Below, in pieces: positions 38,778-48,850 of a stretch of 64,000 bases of DNA. The stretch's first letter is position 1; every line of letters starts with the position of its first letter. The position numbers and the translations under genes were made by a program. Source of the DNA: Pirellula sp. (GTDB lineage: Bacteria; Planctomycetota; Planctomycetia; Pirellulales; Pirellulaceae); assembly GCA_021299695.1 (NCBI GenBank), contig JAJTEK010000027.1:1-64000 (forward strand), in the 5' to 3' direction. The notes beneath the pieces are model-generated. The model saw only the letters and a list, made by a program, of their open reading frames with translations, did not search any database and was not told where the DNA came from.

Positions 38778-39530
38778 ATGAGAATGCATCTTGCCGCATG
38801 GATGGCGGCTATCGTTTTTGGTTTAGGGATGGTTTCGAGTCTCGAGGCTGGGATTTGGGCAAATGGGCACGGTGATATCGATGCCCATTTCCACGACGGG
38901 GCATTGGAGTTAGGCCTGCACTTCCATGACGGTGGTGTCGGTGCCTTCGGGGGCGGGACGCTCCCTGCGGGTCATCATGAGGCCGACGAACATCAGATTT
39001 TCGTGCCCGGAGCGCCGATCACTCTACCTGGAACAGGTTGGGATTTCGCCGGAGCCTCGGGCGATTCGCTTTGGTTTCTTCCGCCGAACAACGACCCAAA
39101 TAAACCCTATTTGGGATGGGGCGCCGAGGAATTACCCACTGTCGATTGGTTCAACCCCACCTTCACGTTGCTCTCGGTCAATGGGCCTACTGACGGGGTT
39201 TTTTCGGTCTGGGCGACAGACTCGTTTGGTGCACGGACCGTCAAGCTATCCTCGGTCGATGGTTTTTCGAAATCATTCTCGCTTCCTGCAGGATCGCACG
39301 AACACTTCACTGTGGGGTTCAACCGAGCAGGAACGTTTGATGTGAGCCTTCGAGTCTCGGCGATGAGAAGATCGGACAATCAAACTTTTTCAGGCGATGG
39401 AACCTTCACGTTCTACGTCGATTCGGTACCTAATGGGGGTGAGGTTCCTGAACCGGGTTCGATGGCGATCTTCTCGGTCTTGGCCATCGGTTCGGGCTAT
39501 CGCATGCTTCGACGTCGCAAGATAAGTTGA
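38778..39530 (+). CDS. His-rich choice-of-anchor-M-like protein with PEP-CTERM signal
   Basis: NGHGDIDAHFHDGALELGLHFHDGGVG...LPAGHHEADEHQIFVPG...LPAGSHEHFTVGFNRAGTFDVSLRVSA; C-term VPEPGSMAIFSVLAIGSGYRMLRRRKIS. Confidence 0.75.
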   Translation: MRMHLAAWMAAIVFGLGMVSSLEAGIWANGHGDIDAHFHDGALELGLHFHDGGVGAFGGGTLPAGHHEADEHQIFVPGAPITLPGTGWDFAGASGDSLWFLPPNNDPNKPYLGWGAEELPTVDWFNPTFTLLSVNGPTDGVFSVWATDSFGARTVKLSSVDGFSKSFSLPAGSHEHFTVGFNRAGTFDVSLRVSAMRRSDNQTFSGDGTFTFYVDSVPNGGEVPEPGSMAIFSVLAIGSGYRMLRRRKIS

Positions 39531-39554
39531 TTGGCCCTGAGCATCGGACGATTT

Positions 39555-39601
39555 AAAAAAGCAGCAGGCCAGCGGACAATCCGCTGGACTGCTGCTTTTT
39601 T
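39555..39601 (+). terminator. Rho-independent terminator
   Basis: AAAAAAGCAGCAGGCCAGCGGACAATCCGCTGGACTGCTGCTTTTTT. Confidence 0.9.
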
Positions 39602-39664
39602 CGCAACAACATTCGGGTGATCCCCGACCCATGGGGCAATCGTCAGGGTTTCCCGGTTTCGCTT

Positions 39665-39681
39665 ATGCAAAAATATTGCAA
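39665..39681. promoter_or_regulatory. Palindrome related to the TTGCAAT-N3-ATTGCAA motif
   Basis: ATGCAAA-AAT-ATTGCAA, ~105 nt upstream of the ATG at 39785. Confidence 0.4.
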
Positions 39682-39784
39682 ATCTTATTTTTTGCAATTG
39701 ATTACAGGCTACTTTTGTAAATACTACGGTTGTGCGTCGATCGAGACTGGTTACGGATTTGCGATTCGCCCGGAGAGAAACTTC

Positions 39785-40942
39785 ATGCCAAGGCCCTTTA
39801 CCCCGGTTTTCCAAAGGAGCTCCCTCGTTTCACAATCCAGAACAAGGCTTGGTTTTACCTTGGTCGAACTTCTGGTCGTCATCGCCATTATCGGGGTTTT
39901 GGTGGGTCTTTTGCTCCCGGCGGTCCAAGCGGCCCGCGAGGCGGCCAGGCGGATGCAGTGCTCGAACAATCTCAAGCAACTTTCACTTGCGATCCACAGC
40001 TACGAATCGGCCTTCAAGACCTTTCCGCTCACAATCACCGGCAGCGGAGTGCCAGGCAACCCGCGCGGAAGCGGACTCTACAGTTGGCTGGCGATGATCC
40101 TACCTCAGGTCGAGCAACTTCCACTCTACCAATCGATCGACTTTGCCGTGCCGATGACCAGCACCGTAGGGACCACGGCTCCAAATTACTTGAGCCTGAA
40201 TATCCAGGCCAACCATCGCAACGCCCAAGCCGCCTCGCAAGTCATCTCCACCTTCATCTGCCCCTCGGATGCTTGGGTCCAGACTCAAGTCGCCGGAACA
40301 GCATCGCCGGCACCGGGAAGCTATGCAGCCAACATCGGATGGGTTCGACAGACAACAGGGATCGCCGGTGAGAGCGGTCCTCTCGGACAGACCAACGGAG
40401 CTATGCCAATCGATAATCCAGCCGATACGAATCGGTTCTGGTACCAGCCCAAAATGAGGTTCCGCGATATCGTCGATGGATCTTCGAACACCGCCCTCTT
40501 GGCCGAACGTGTGATCAATAGCTTGGTGCCCGTCCAAGGACTCTTTGGCGCATCGATGCCACCTGGCCCGCCAAAGGTCATGTCCTTTTGCGGCGGTGGA
40601 GGAACAACCAGAACCCTTCCACAATGGGTCAACTATTGCCAAGGCGTTACATCGCCCGACCCGCTTTACTCGGCGCCGCACGGCAAAGCTTGGATCTCCG
40701 GCTTGACCCTCGCAGGCAATACCTACATGCATGTGATGATGCCAAATCAACGCAATTGCCACGTAACCGGAGGGGAGGCCAGCGGCAACAACATGGTCAC
40801 AGCCTCTAGCCAGCACGGTAGTGGTGTGCATGTGGCTGTGGCCGACGGTCATATCCGCTTCGTGAACCTTTCGATCCAGGATCGAGTCTGGTGGGGATTT
40901 GGCTCGCGCAACGGTGGCGAAACCTTCGTCAACTTCGAGTGA
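39785..40942 (+). CDS. DUF1559 domain-containing protein
   Basis: [62 protein letters not shown]. Confidence 0.95.
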   Translation: MPRPFTPVFQRSSLVSQSRTRLGFTLVELLVVIAIIGVLVGLLLPAVQAAREAARRMQCSNNLKQLSLAIHSYESAFKTFPLTITGSGVPGNPRGSGLYSWLAMILPQVEQLPLYQSIDFAVPMTSTVGTTAPNYLSLNIQANHRNAQAASQVISTFICPSDAWVQTQVAGTASPAPGSYAANIGWVRQTTGIAGESGPLGQTNGAMPIDNPADTNRFWYQPKMRFRDIVDGSSNTALLAERVINSLVPVQGLFGASMPPGPPKVMSFCGGGGTTRTLPQWVNYCQGVTSPDPLYSAPHGKAWISGLTLAGNTYMHVMMPNQRNCHVTGGEASGNNMVTASSQHGSGVHVAVADGHIRFVNLSIQDRVWWGFGSRNGGETFVNFE

Positions 40943-40952
40943 ATCCCAGCCC

Positions 40953-41591
40953 TTAGGTTTTTCGCTTGCGCGACGGATAAACCTCTCGGCAAATCCCGCA
41001 CACGGTTCCATCGCATCCTCGGGCCGAGCAATGCTCGCGTCCATAAAAGATGATCTGCAGATGGAGCCTGTTCCAAGCCTCGATCGGGAAGAGCTTTTTC
41101 AAATCATTTTCGGTCTGAACCACATTCTTTCCATTGGTCAGTCCCCAACGCTGCGCCAATCGGTGGATGTGCGTATCGACAGGAAACGCAGGTACGCCGA
41201 AGGCTTGTGCCATAACGACCGATGCCGTTTTATGACCGACCCCTGGCAGCCGCTCCAGAGCTTCGAAGTCTTGAGGGACCTGACCGGCGTACTCTTGAAC
41301 CAGGATCTTCGAGAGCCCTGAAATCGCTTTGGCCTTTTGAGGACTCAGGCCACAGGGGCGTATGATCGCCTGGATCCGATCGACCGGGACTCGGCTCATC
41401 GCTTCAGGAGTATCGGCCAGCTTCCACAAATCCGGGGTGACTCGATTGACCATTTTATCGGTGCACTGAGCGCTCAGAACGACCGCGACGAGGAGCGTAT
41501 AAGGATCGGCATGGTCGAGTGGGATGTCGGTCGTTGGGTAGAGCTCATCGAGTCTTCGGTGGACGATCTGAGCGCGCTGCTTACGGTTCAT
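40953..41591 (-). CDS. nth: Endonuclease III
   Basis: LVAVVLSAQCTDKMVNRVTPDLW, LPGVGHKTASVVMAQAFGVPAFPVDTHIHRLAQRWGL, Fe-S cluster CSARGCDGTVCGIC. Confidence 0.9.
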   Translation of the reverse strand: MNRKQRAQIVHRRLDELYPTTDIPLDHADPYTLLVAVVLSAQCTDKMVNRVTPDLWKLADTPEAMSRVPVDRIQAIIRPCGLSPQKAKAISGLSKILVQEYAGQVPQDFEALERLPGVGHKTASVVMAQAFGVPAFPVDTHIHRLAQRWGLTNGKNVVQTENDLKKLFPIEAWNRLHLQIIFYGREHCSARGCDGTVCGICREVYPSRKRKT

Positions 41592-44500
41592 TGATTCTTT
41601 TTTGGCGTGCTAGCTCTTGCGGGCTGGACATGAGGTACTTGAGCAAACTGGCTTTTTGATCCTCGGTGAGCCCCTCGAAGAGTCCCTCGGGCATGAGCGA
41701 CATTTGGGAGGCGGCGCGTTGGTCGATTTCACTGGCGAAGACCACGATTCTTTCCTGTGCGGTTTGAACCGTCAATTCGCGAGGGGTTTCCGAGACGACC
41801 ACACCGGTAATGACACGTCCATCCTGCATCCGTAGGGCCGTGACACGGTAGTTTTCAGCCACCAAGGCGCTCGGAGCGAGAATGTTTTCGAGCCAGTACC
41901 GGAGGTTCGTGCGCTGTGCTCCGGTGAGTTCCGGTCCAATCTGGCCCCCTTCTCCATAGAGTTTGTGGCAGGTGCCGCACTTGTTGATCCAGACTAGGCG
42001 TCCGAAGTTGATCCCCCCTTTCTGGATCGCTTCTGGAGTCAGGAGAGCTTCCTCCTTTTCGATCAATTCCTGGTGATTCCCTGAAAGCCCCAGCGACTTG
42101 TTGATTTTTCTTGCGCGCTCAAGCAGTTCCCAAGTGCCTGCGGATTGGAATTGCCTCCACGTCGTCGCATCGATGTGCTCTTGGGGGATGGTGTTCTTTT
42201 CGATCGCATTGAGCAGGACTTCCATCGAATCGACTCGGCTTGCAAGGGCCGAGATGATCCCGGCGCGTGCCGGTTGGCTGGCTTGGGTGTAGCGTTCGAC
42301 CAAGGCCTCTGCGCGGGGTTTGCTCAGCGTCCGCCGCATGGCGAATGCAGCAGCGTTTCCTAGATCCGGATCCTCCATGAGTCGCTCGAGCTGGTCGATG
42401 GCTTCTGCGGTATCGATGCTTCCTATCACCTCGACGGCAACCTTGCGCTCCAGGAGTGGAACATCCTTCATCGCAATGACTTGCAGAAGCGGTGCAAGGT
42501 CGTCCGTTCGATCGACGATCGAGTTGACCAGGACGGCCAATCGCACAACAGCAGGGTCTGGATGCTTGCTCGCCAGGGACTTAAGCTGATCCCAGTAGGC
42601 CGGTTTGTCGACCTGCAGGCGGCCTTGGTAAGCCCCCCAAAGAGCCCGAATACAAGCCGCATGCAGCTTGGGATTATCCCTTTGGACTGCGTCTGCAAAA
42701 AAGAATGCAAGGGCATCGCTAGCCAGTGAGCTATCAGGATGCTTTTCGGTGACCATCGAGGCAAGTCGCCTGAGGACCAACTCCTGAACTTTGTGCAAAG
42801 GGCTCGACTGGATCGATTTGACCATCTCCATAGGATTCTCGACGACTTGGTCTTTGATCCCATACCAAAGGACCAGTGAGAACGTGAGATCATCGGCAAG
42901 ATCCTCGCTCATGAGCAATTTCTTCAAGATGGGTTCAAACACATCGGGGAGTTTGGGCAAATGCGAAGCCAGGGTCAGTCGCAAATGGGGATGGGCATAG
43001 GGTCGCGAGTTGGCCAATAAGCAATCGAGAATTTCGAGTTGGATTTCCCGATCCCCAGGGTTGCTCGTAGGTATGGGGCCCGATTTCGACATAGGATCCA
43101 GGAGCAATCGAATGGCCCAACTACGGACCGATTCATGCTGTTTGGTTTTGAGGAGTTGGAGAAGTATTTCGTTGTCGAGCAATTTGCAGGCCTTCAAGGC
43201 CCAGAGGGCTCGAAGCTGTTTGGTCACCTCGAATCGAGCCTCCTGGGAACGGAAGTCCTTGGGTGCATTGATGGCCATATGGACGAGGGGCCCGGGGTCC
43301 TTGACGGGGCTTGCAAGTCCATTCAGGGTATAGTGTTTGAAAAACTGCTGGGTGAACCAGACGTTCGGATGCGAGACGATCGAGACGACGTCTTGGCCCG
43401 TAACGGTCGGTTGCTTTGCGCGGTCGGCTCGGTACAGTCCACTGAGTGTTTTGAGTAAATCGATGTAGGGCACCTGATCTGGATTGTTGTAAGACACTTT
43501 ATAGATTCGGCCGCTGGTACGGTGGACTCCGTCGTCGTCATGGCATTCTCCGATATCGGACCAATCGATCACCATGGCACTTCCGTCGGGGGATTGGCTA
43601 AGGTCCAAACCTCGAAACCAAGGGTCTTGCCAAAAGACCATATCCGGCCCATGGGTTGCCAGAAACCCTGCCCCAGAGGGCTTGATGAAATCGCGATTGA
43701 TCCGACGGCCATGGAGGTTCAGAGCATAGACGTTGCCGTGGTACTCCTTGGGCCACTGGTCAGCTTGGTAGATCATCAAACCGCTGTGGGCATGACCACC
43801 GCCGGCCGCATCGGTTCGACTGCTCGGGGGACCTTTGCGAGTCTCTCGCCAGTCTTCGGCACTTTGGTCCCAATGGACGTGGTCGGCGATTTGCGGGAGG
43901 AGTTCATAGACATAGGGGTCCGAGTCCTCCCCGTACATACGCTGCAGATGAGCGTTGGGGATCGCATGCCAAAGATGACCGATGACGGTGTTGATAAAGA
44001 ATAGGTTTCCGTGATCGTCCCAATCCATTCCCCATGGATTGGTCGTCCCCTCGCAGACCATCTCGACGCGTTGGCTGGCAGGCTCGTAGCGCCAGATACC
44101 ACAGGTCAGTTTGGTTTTCACCGGCGGTATTGCTACTACAGGTCGTATTGTTCCTACGATTCGTGTTGCTGTTGGTGCCAAAGCGCCGGGTGCCAACGTG
44201 CCGGGTGCTAAGGCCCCGGGTGCTAAGGCCCCGGGTGGCAAGGCCCCGGGTGGCAATGGGGGACCTAGGGCGTAGACTTCGCTAGAGCCGAGGATGCCGT
44301 GTCGCCCATAGAGCCATCCGTCGGGTCCGAATCGCAAGCCGTTGGCGAAATTATGCCGGATATCGGCGTTGAAACCCGAGAGGACAACTTGTGGCTCGGA
44401 GTCGGCGACATCGTCTAGGTTTGTGTCTTTTAGGTAAAGCAAATGGGGAGGGGCAAGCGCCCAAACTCCGCGGGTTGAGGAGCCTCCGATTTCGATGCTG

Positions 44501-44901
44501 GTGAGTCCTTTGAGGCCTTCGGCGAAGACCTTGCGCTTTTCAAACACGCCATCGCTGTCGGCATCCTCGAGGATCACGATGCGGTCGGAAAGGGAGGCAT
44601 CGACTTTTTTGGCCGATTCGGCATAGGTATAGTTTTCAGCGATCCAGAGTCGGCCCGAGGGATCCCATGCCATTGCGATCGGTTGTTGGACATTCGGCTC
44701 CGAGGCAGCCGCAGTGATCGAAAAACCTTCTGGCAATCGGACCGTTTCGACAACCTCCTTGGGAGTCATCTTGGGGATGGTCTCCTTTTGGCTGTCGTAA
44801 ATCTCCTGTGCCTCGAGGCTCGGCGCGATTCGAAGGATCAACCCGAGTGCGGACACGAGAATCAGGCAGATCCAAAACGGGGATGTTCGCGTTCGATGCA
44901 T
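41581..44901 (-). CDS. PVC-type haem-binding CxxCH protein / dehydrogenase
   Basis: VRLPEGFSITAAASEPNVQQPIAMAWDPSGRLWIAENYTY; CGTCHKLYGEGGQIGPELTGAQR; LRMQDGRVITGVVVSETPRELTVQTAQ. Confidence 0.85.
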   Translation of the reverse strand: MHRTRTSPFWICLILVSALGLILRIAPSLEAQEIYDSQKETIPKMTPKEVVETVRLPEGFSITAAASEPNVQQPIAMAWDPSGRLWIAENYTYAESAKKVDASLSDRIVILEDADSDGVFEKRKVFAEGLKGLTSIEIGGSSTRGVWALAPPHLLYLKDTNLDDVADSEPQVVLSGFNADIRHNFANGLRFGPDGWLYGRHGILGSSEVYALGPPLPPGALPPGALAPGALAPGTLAPGALAPTATRIVGTIRPVVAIPPVKTKLTCGIWRYEPASQRVEMVCEGTTNPWGMDWDDHGNLFFINTVIGHLWHAIPNAHLQRMYGEDSDPYVYELLPQIADHVHWDQSAEDWRETRKGPPSSRTDAAGGGHAHSGLMIYQADQWPKEYHGNVYALNLHGRRINRDFIKPSGAGFLATHGPDMVFWQDPWFRGLDLSQSPDGSAMVIDWSDIGECHDDDGVHRTSGRIYKVSYNNPDQVPYIDLLKTLSGLYRADRAKQPTVTGQDVVSIVSHPNVWFTQQFFKHYTLNGLASPVKDPGPLVHMAINAPKDFRSQEARFEVTKQLRALWALKACKLLDNEILLQLLKTKQHESVRSWAIRLLLDPMSKSGPIPTSNPGDREIQLEILDCLLANSRPYAHPHLRLTLASHLPKLPDVFEPILKKLLMSEDLADDLTFSLVLWYGIKDQVVENPMEMVKSIQSSPLHKVQELVLRRLASMVTEKHPDSSLASDALAFFFADAVQRDNPKLHAACIRALWGAYQGRLQVDKPAYWDQLKSLASKHPDPAVVRLAVLVNSIVDRTDDLAPLLQVIAMKDVPLLERKVAVEVIGSIDTAEAIDQLERLMEDPDLGNAAAFAMRRTLSKPRAEALVERYTQASQPARAGIISALASRVDSMEVLLNAIEKNTIPQEHIDATTWRQFQSAGTWELLERARKINKSLGLSGNHQELIEKEEALLTPEAIQKGGINFGRLVWINKCGTCHKLYGEGGQIGPELTGAQRTNLRYWLENILAPSALVAENYRVTALRMQDGRVITGVVVSETPRELTVQTAQERIVVFASEIDQRAASQMSLMPEGLFEGLTEDQKASLLKYLMSSPQELARQKRINEP

Positions 44902-45052
44902 CGAAAAAACCTTGTATAGAAAAGAACACTTCCTGATGGTCCAGCAAGAATGCCGATCGGTTAGTGCCGATCGGTTAGTGCCGATTGGTTAATGCCGGGG
45001 GGCGATGGGCTTGGGTTGGGTATTATGCCAAGTTTTCTCGGGGGTGGCTGTG

Positions 45053-45910
45053 CTACTTGTTGGCCGCTTGTCGAGATCCTCGAGTTTTCCAGGCCCAGAA
45101 AACAAGGAGCATGGCGGCTAGGGCTAGGATTCTCCAAGTCCAGTCCGTGGCATTTCCGAGTTGTTCGGCGATGGGTTTGCCGATGTTGGTCGCTACGGTA
45201 TCGACCGTGTTTTCGACGAGTTGCCGGGTTCCGTCAAGAAATGGTTCGGGGTCGGCGACAAACACCGCCAGGGCGGTTCCGGCCGTCAGAGCAAGTTTGT
45301 TTCTCCAGACGAAGTCCATCGCACGATCGCCATAGCGGCCCAGGACCCCGAGCAGGTCCGCGTTTTTAGCGAGGCTCGCTGTCGGAACCTCGTCGGCTAG
45401 CATGGCCAAGCGACGGGCGCTTTGCTCGGTCAGTTCACGCATAGCTCCGACGGCGGGCGAACCGGCCGAAGCGATGAGTTTTTCGGCGACCACACCGTGT
45501 TTGATCAGGACCTCTCCGGCCTCTTGGCCGAATTGGCGAACCATTCCGAGTCGAACGGGGTTTTCCAGTGCTCCGATCGCTTCGTCGCCGTACTTCGAGA
45601 GAAGCCGAGCCGAGATAGCCGCATCGGCTCCGGAACCCTCGAGGATTCGAAGCGCGCGAGGACCACCTTTTTCGATCGCTCGGAGCGCATCGTCACCCGA
45701 TTGCACCAAGACGGCTTGGACCCGTGTGGTCAGTTTCTCGACCCCTTCGTCGGCGACCTCTTTCGAGAAGCGGCGAATGAGTTGCTCGGCTAGTTCCTTG
45801 GCCACCGTGACGGAACCTTGAGCCCATAGGTTGCTCTGGCTCAAGACCAATGCGACTACAAGCATCGGCAGGATCTCTAGAACGTTAAAGCTTCGTCGTT
45901 GACTGGGCAT
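45053..45910 (-). CDS. Hypothetical protein with C-terminal TM helix
   Basis: Uninterrupted ORF, signal-like N-terminus (LEILPMLVVALVLSQSNLWAQG), TM IILALAAMLLVFWAW-like end; in tandem with the upstream ORF. Confidence 0.6.
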   Translation of the reverse strand: MPSQRRSFNVLEILPMLVVALVLSQSNLWAQGSVTVAKELAEQLIRRFSKEVADEGVEKLTTRVQAVLVQSGDDALRAIEKGGPRALRILEGSGADAAISARLLSKYGDEAIGALENPVRLGMVRQFGQEAGEVLIKHGVVAEKLIASAGSPAVGAMRELTEQSARRLAMLADEVPTASLAKNADLLGVLGRYGDRAMDFVWRNKLALTAGTALAVFVADPEPFLDGTRQLVENTVDTVATNIGKPIAEQLGNATDWTWRILALAAMLLVFWAWKTRGSRQAANK

Positions 45911-46997
45911 GCTTGGCCTCGTTGGGTAGGAAGACTCGGAAAATTGCGTCGCGTCGAATTTGATTTCGTTCGGTGATCCATTGGGCGAATCGACCATCGA
46001 GCCCTGAAGCACTCGGTCGACCCGACGTGTCTGGTGGACCCAAGTCCCCTTTGCAGATCAGATCGTGTACAGAGGAAAGCTGCTTGGAGACCTGGTACTG
46101 AAGCTCGACCTCGGGCTCAGACCACCAGTCCCAGATCCGCGTGACGAGCTGATCGACAAGGATCCCGGCAACGAGGCCAATGCCCAGTGTCGCCCAGCCG
46201 CTTGCGGCCCCCGTCGAGAGGATCCCAGCTGAAACCCCCATGCGGATAGCCACCTGAGCCATGACCTCCCCGGCGACCAAGGAGATCAACTGGCTTTCGA
46301 TATTCGAAGAGAGGTCCTGGGAGACAACCTCGGAGGCTTGTGCGATGGCTTGCTGGAATCGAAGTTCCAGCTCACTTGCATCGAGCGATTCGATTTGAGC
46401 AAGCTCCGGGAGCCCTTCGATGTCGGCTCGGATGCTGATGAGCATTTGGCTTTCGATATCGCGGACTTCATTGAGGCGCTCTGCGACGGCTTGCCGAACG
46501 GCCGATTCGAGCTCATCAGAAGAAAAAATATGCTCTTCGAATTGATCCCTCAAGAATCGGTCGTGGCGGTCTTTATCGTTCCAAGGAAGTTTGTCCAGGA
46601 CGAGGTTCCACTTGCTTTGGAATCCAAGGATCGAGTCGGCGAAGGCCGGTACGTTGTCGTAGGCCTTGCTGAAGAGGATCTCGATGGCTGGATAACCCCG
46701 GTCCGCGAGCCCTAGGATTTCGGATTCGGACTTCTTAAGGTGTTTCTCTAGAAGTTCCCGAACAGCCAGCTCCGGAATTCCCCTTGAAGACGTTGCACTC
46801 TGCTTCGACGGGGCCCGCATCGATGGTGGATTGGCTCTGAAGTAGCCCCATACCGCAAGGATCGCGCACAGACTCGCAACGATCCAAATTGGTCGGACTC
46901 GAAGGTGGCTTTTTCGAAGTGAGCTGGAGGAAGAATCCATCGATAACAAGTCCGAGCTGGTCACAACCGCGTGGGTGCCTAGAACTACACGCATCAC
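45885..46997 (-). CDS. Hypothetical membrane protein
   Basis: WIVASLCAILAVWGYFRANP TM; GWATLGIGLVAGILVDQLVTRIWDWWSEP. Confidence 0.6.
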   Translation of the reverse strand: MMRVVLGTHAVVTSSDLLSMDSSSSSLRKSHLRVRPIWIVASLCAILAVWGYFRANPPSMRAPSKQSATSSRGIPELAVRELLEKHLKKSESEILGLADRGYPAIEILFSKAYDNVPAFADSILGFQSKWNLVLDKLPWNDKDRHDRFLRDQFEEHIFSSDELESAVRQAVAERLNEVRDIESQMLISIRADIEGLPELAQIESLDASELELRFQQAIAQASEVVSQDLSSNIESQLISLVAGEVMAQVAIRMGVSAGILSTGAASGWATLGIGLVAGILVDQLVTRIWDWWSEPEVELQYQVSKQLSSVHDLICKGDLGPPDTSGRPSASGLDGRFAQWITERNQIRRDAIFRVFLPNEAKHAQSTTKL

Positions 46998-47138
46998 ACA
47001 TGGAATAATAGGAATTTTACCAAACGAAGTTCCTTAGGATGCCTCAAGATCCACTGAAATTGAGAATCCCAGGGGTGATTGAGCGTCAGAATCGAACCAT
47101 GGGACAGTTGGCGGACCTCAGAATGGGTGGCTCAAGAT

Positions 47139-47867
47139 ATGACCTTTTTTCAAAAACCTCTTGGAGCTACGCTGCTCTTAGGATCGGCTCTCGGGACTCC
47201 TTACCTTCTCTTCGAGACCCAACCCGGGGAGCAGATCCGCCGCGCGGTGGCTTTTGAGGAGCCATCGCCCAGAAATGCACCGCTTGAGAGCCCTACGGTC
47301 GAGAACCTTCAAAATCCAGTACCCCCCCCCTCGGTTCGACTCAGCGGGCGTGATCCACTTACACCGGCCTCCGATTTCCAACCCCCGATCGACCTACGAG
47401 AAGTACTTCGATTCGATATCGATCCGGATTTTGTATATCGACGTTTCTCAAGGGTCTCGACCGTTCTTTCGGACCTGAGCTTAGACGGCCTGCGAGTCCC
47501 GTTGGTAAGCGGGACGCAGGCCTACGATGTGGCCGGCTCTCTGACTTATTATTTCGACATCAACAAAAAGCTGCGACGAATTCAGATGCAAGGGGTAACG
47601 GGAGATGCTCGGGGGCTAATCGAGTTAATGGTGCAGCACTACCGACTCGCCCCTGAACCAAGCCTTGGGGGGCAGTTGTTGACGACTCGTTGGAACAATC
47701 GCGTGACGAGTTTCATGCACGTGGCCCCCGCTCCGGTCGTCACTTCGGCGAGCCCAAATGCGAGGTTTGCCTTTTACTTAGAAATCAATCCCCCAGCAGA
47801 CCGCTATGGGCTGAGCCAAGAAGCCATGCAGATGCTAGTCCAAGCCCAGGCGGCAAAGCGTTGGTAA
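47139..47867 (+). CDS. Conserved planctomycete-type hypothetical protein
   Basis: Uninterrupted ORF with FDIDPDFVYRRFSRVSTVLSDLSLDGLRVPLVSGTQAYDVAGSLTYYFD; ATG 47139 preferred. Confidence 0.6.
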   Translation: MTFFQKPLGATLLLGSALGTPYLLFETQPGEQIRRAVAFEEPSPRNAPLESPTVENLQNPVPPPSVRLSGRDPLTPASDFQPPIDLREVLRFDIDPDFVYRRFSRVSTVLSDLSLDGLRVPLVSGTQAYDVAGSLTYYFDINKKLRRIQMQGVTGDARGLIELMVQHYRLAPEPSLGGQLLTTRWNNRVTSFMHVAPAPVVTSASPNARFAFYLEINPPADRYGLSQEAMQMLVQAQAAKRW

Positions 47868-47871
47868 TCGC

Positions 47872-48525
47872 CTAGCGATAGTAACCGGGCGGATAAGGTG
47901 CACCTTGCGCTTGACCATAGCCATACCCATAGCCTGGGGGGAGCGTGCTGCCGTTTTGGGTGGGAGGAAACACAGGCGGATAAGTCTGCGGCGGATAATT
48001 TTGTGCTGGATAGCTCTGCGGCGGATAATTTTGTGCTGGATAGTTTTGCTGAGGATAATTCTGCGGGGGATAAACTTGCTGAGGGTAGTTTTGTTGTGGG
48101 GGTGGGGCTACCCAGTTGGGTTGTTGCGGAGGTGTCCAACCTGGCGTGGTCTGGTAGGAGGCTTGGTAGCCCGGCAGGCTTTGGATCGGTACGGGAGTTT
48201 GCTGACCATCTCCCGTGAAGGAACCAGGCTTGGTTTTCGGGGGCCAAGAAAAACCCTGCTTGTCCATTTCATCAGCGACCTGCTGAGTCGCATCGCCTAT
48301 TTTGTCTTTATGGAATTGGAGTTGAGGGATCCCGTTTTTCCAGTCGACCGACATGGCGCCGGTTGCCAGAAGCCCAGCCCCAAGGGTCATGATAATGCGC
48401 GAACCTAAAGGGCTCGAGGCGATGGCACGGATGGGAGCCGGTGCAAACATCAGCAACGTCTCAATGATCCGCTGCGAATTAGACTTGTCTGGGACTTTCA
48501 TCGCTCTTCTGGGTTTTGCCATCAT
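47872..48525 (-). CDS. Hypothetical protein with Pro/Gln/Tyr-rich repeats
   Basis: QQNYPQQVYPPQNYPQQNYPAQNYPPQSYPAQNYPPQTYPP low-complexity C-terminus; TM GSRIIMTLGAGLLATGAM. Confidence 0.6.
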   Translation of the reverse strand: MMAKPRRAMKVPDKSNSQRIIETLLMFAPAPIRAIASSPLGSRIIMTLGAGLLATGAMSVDWKNGIPQLQFHKDKIGDATQQVADEMDKQGFSWPPKTKPGSFTGDGQQTPVPIQSLPGYQASYQTTPGWTPPQQPNWVAPPPQQNYPQQVYPPQNYPQQNYPAQNYPPQSYPAQNYPPQTYPPVFPPTQNGSTLPPGYGYGYGQAQGAPYPPGYYR

Positions 48526-48850
48526 GCCTTCAGCTTGTAGGGCAATTCAATCGCTTGGGACAAGATCAATTCAGCCAGCTAGCACCACCCCGAGGGCACC
48601 GGCAAGATCCGTGACCGCGGTCACTGGTGAGATTAGCCCCCTATCTTGGGGAGTAGTTGGGGATATTTCCAGGCCGTTTTCAAAATTCCCAGCAATCTAT
48701 GTTTTCCTTCGGCCGAAACTTCGTATAGAGTTGGAGTGTTGAATCCCAAGAGCAGGCAACGATGCCCCCTAGGAGATTTCGATCTGCAGTCATTCCCTAT
48801 CCGGTTTTTTGTCGGGTTTTTAGACGGGTTTTTCGACTAGGAGAAGATCG

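Noticed and set aside
40100-41044. 314-aa ORF on - strand
   Set aside because: Antisense to the DUF1559 gene at 39785-40942 and partly overlaps nth; no domain seen.
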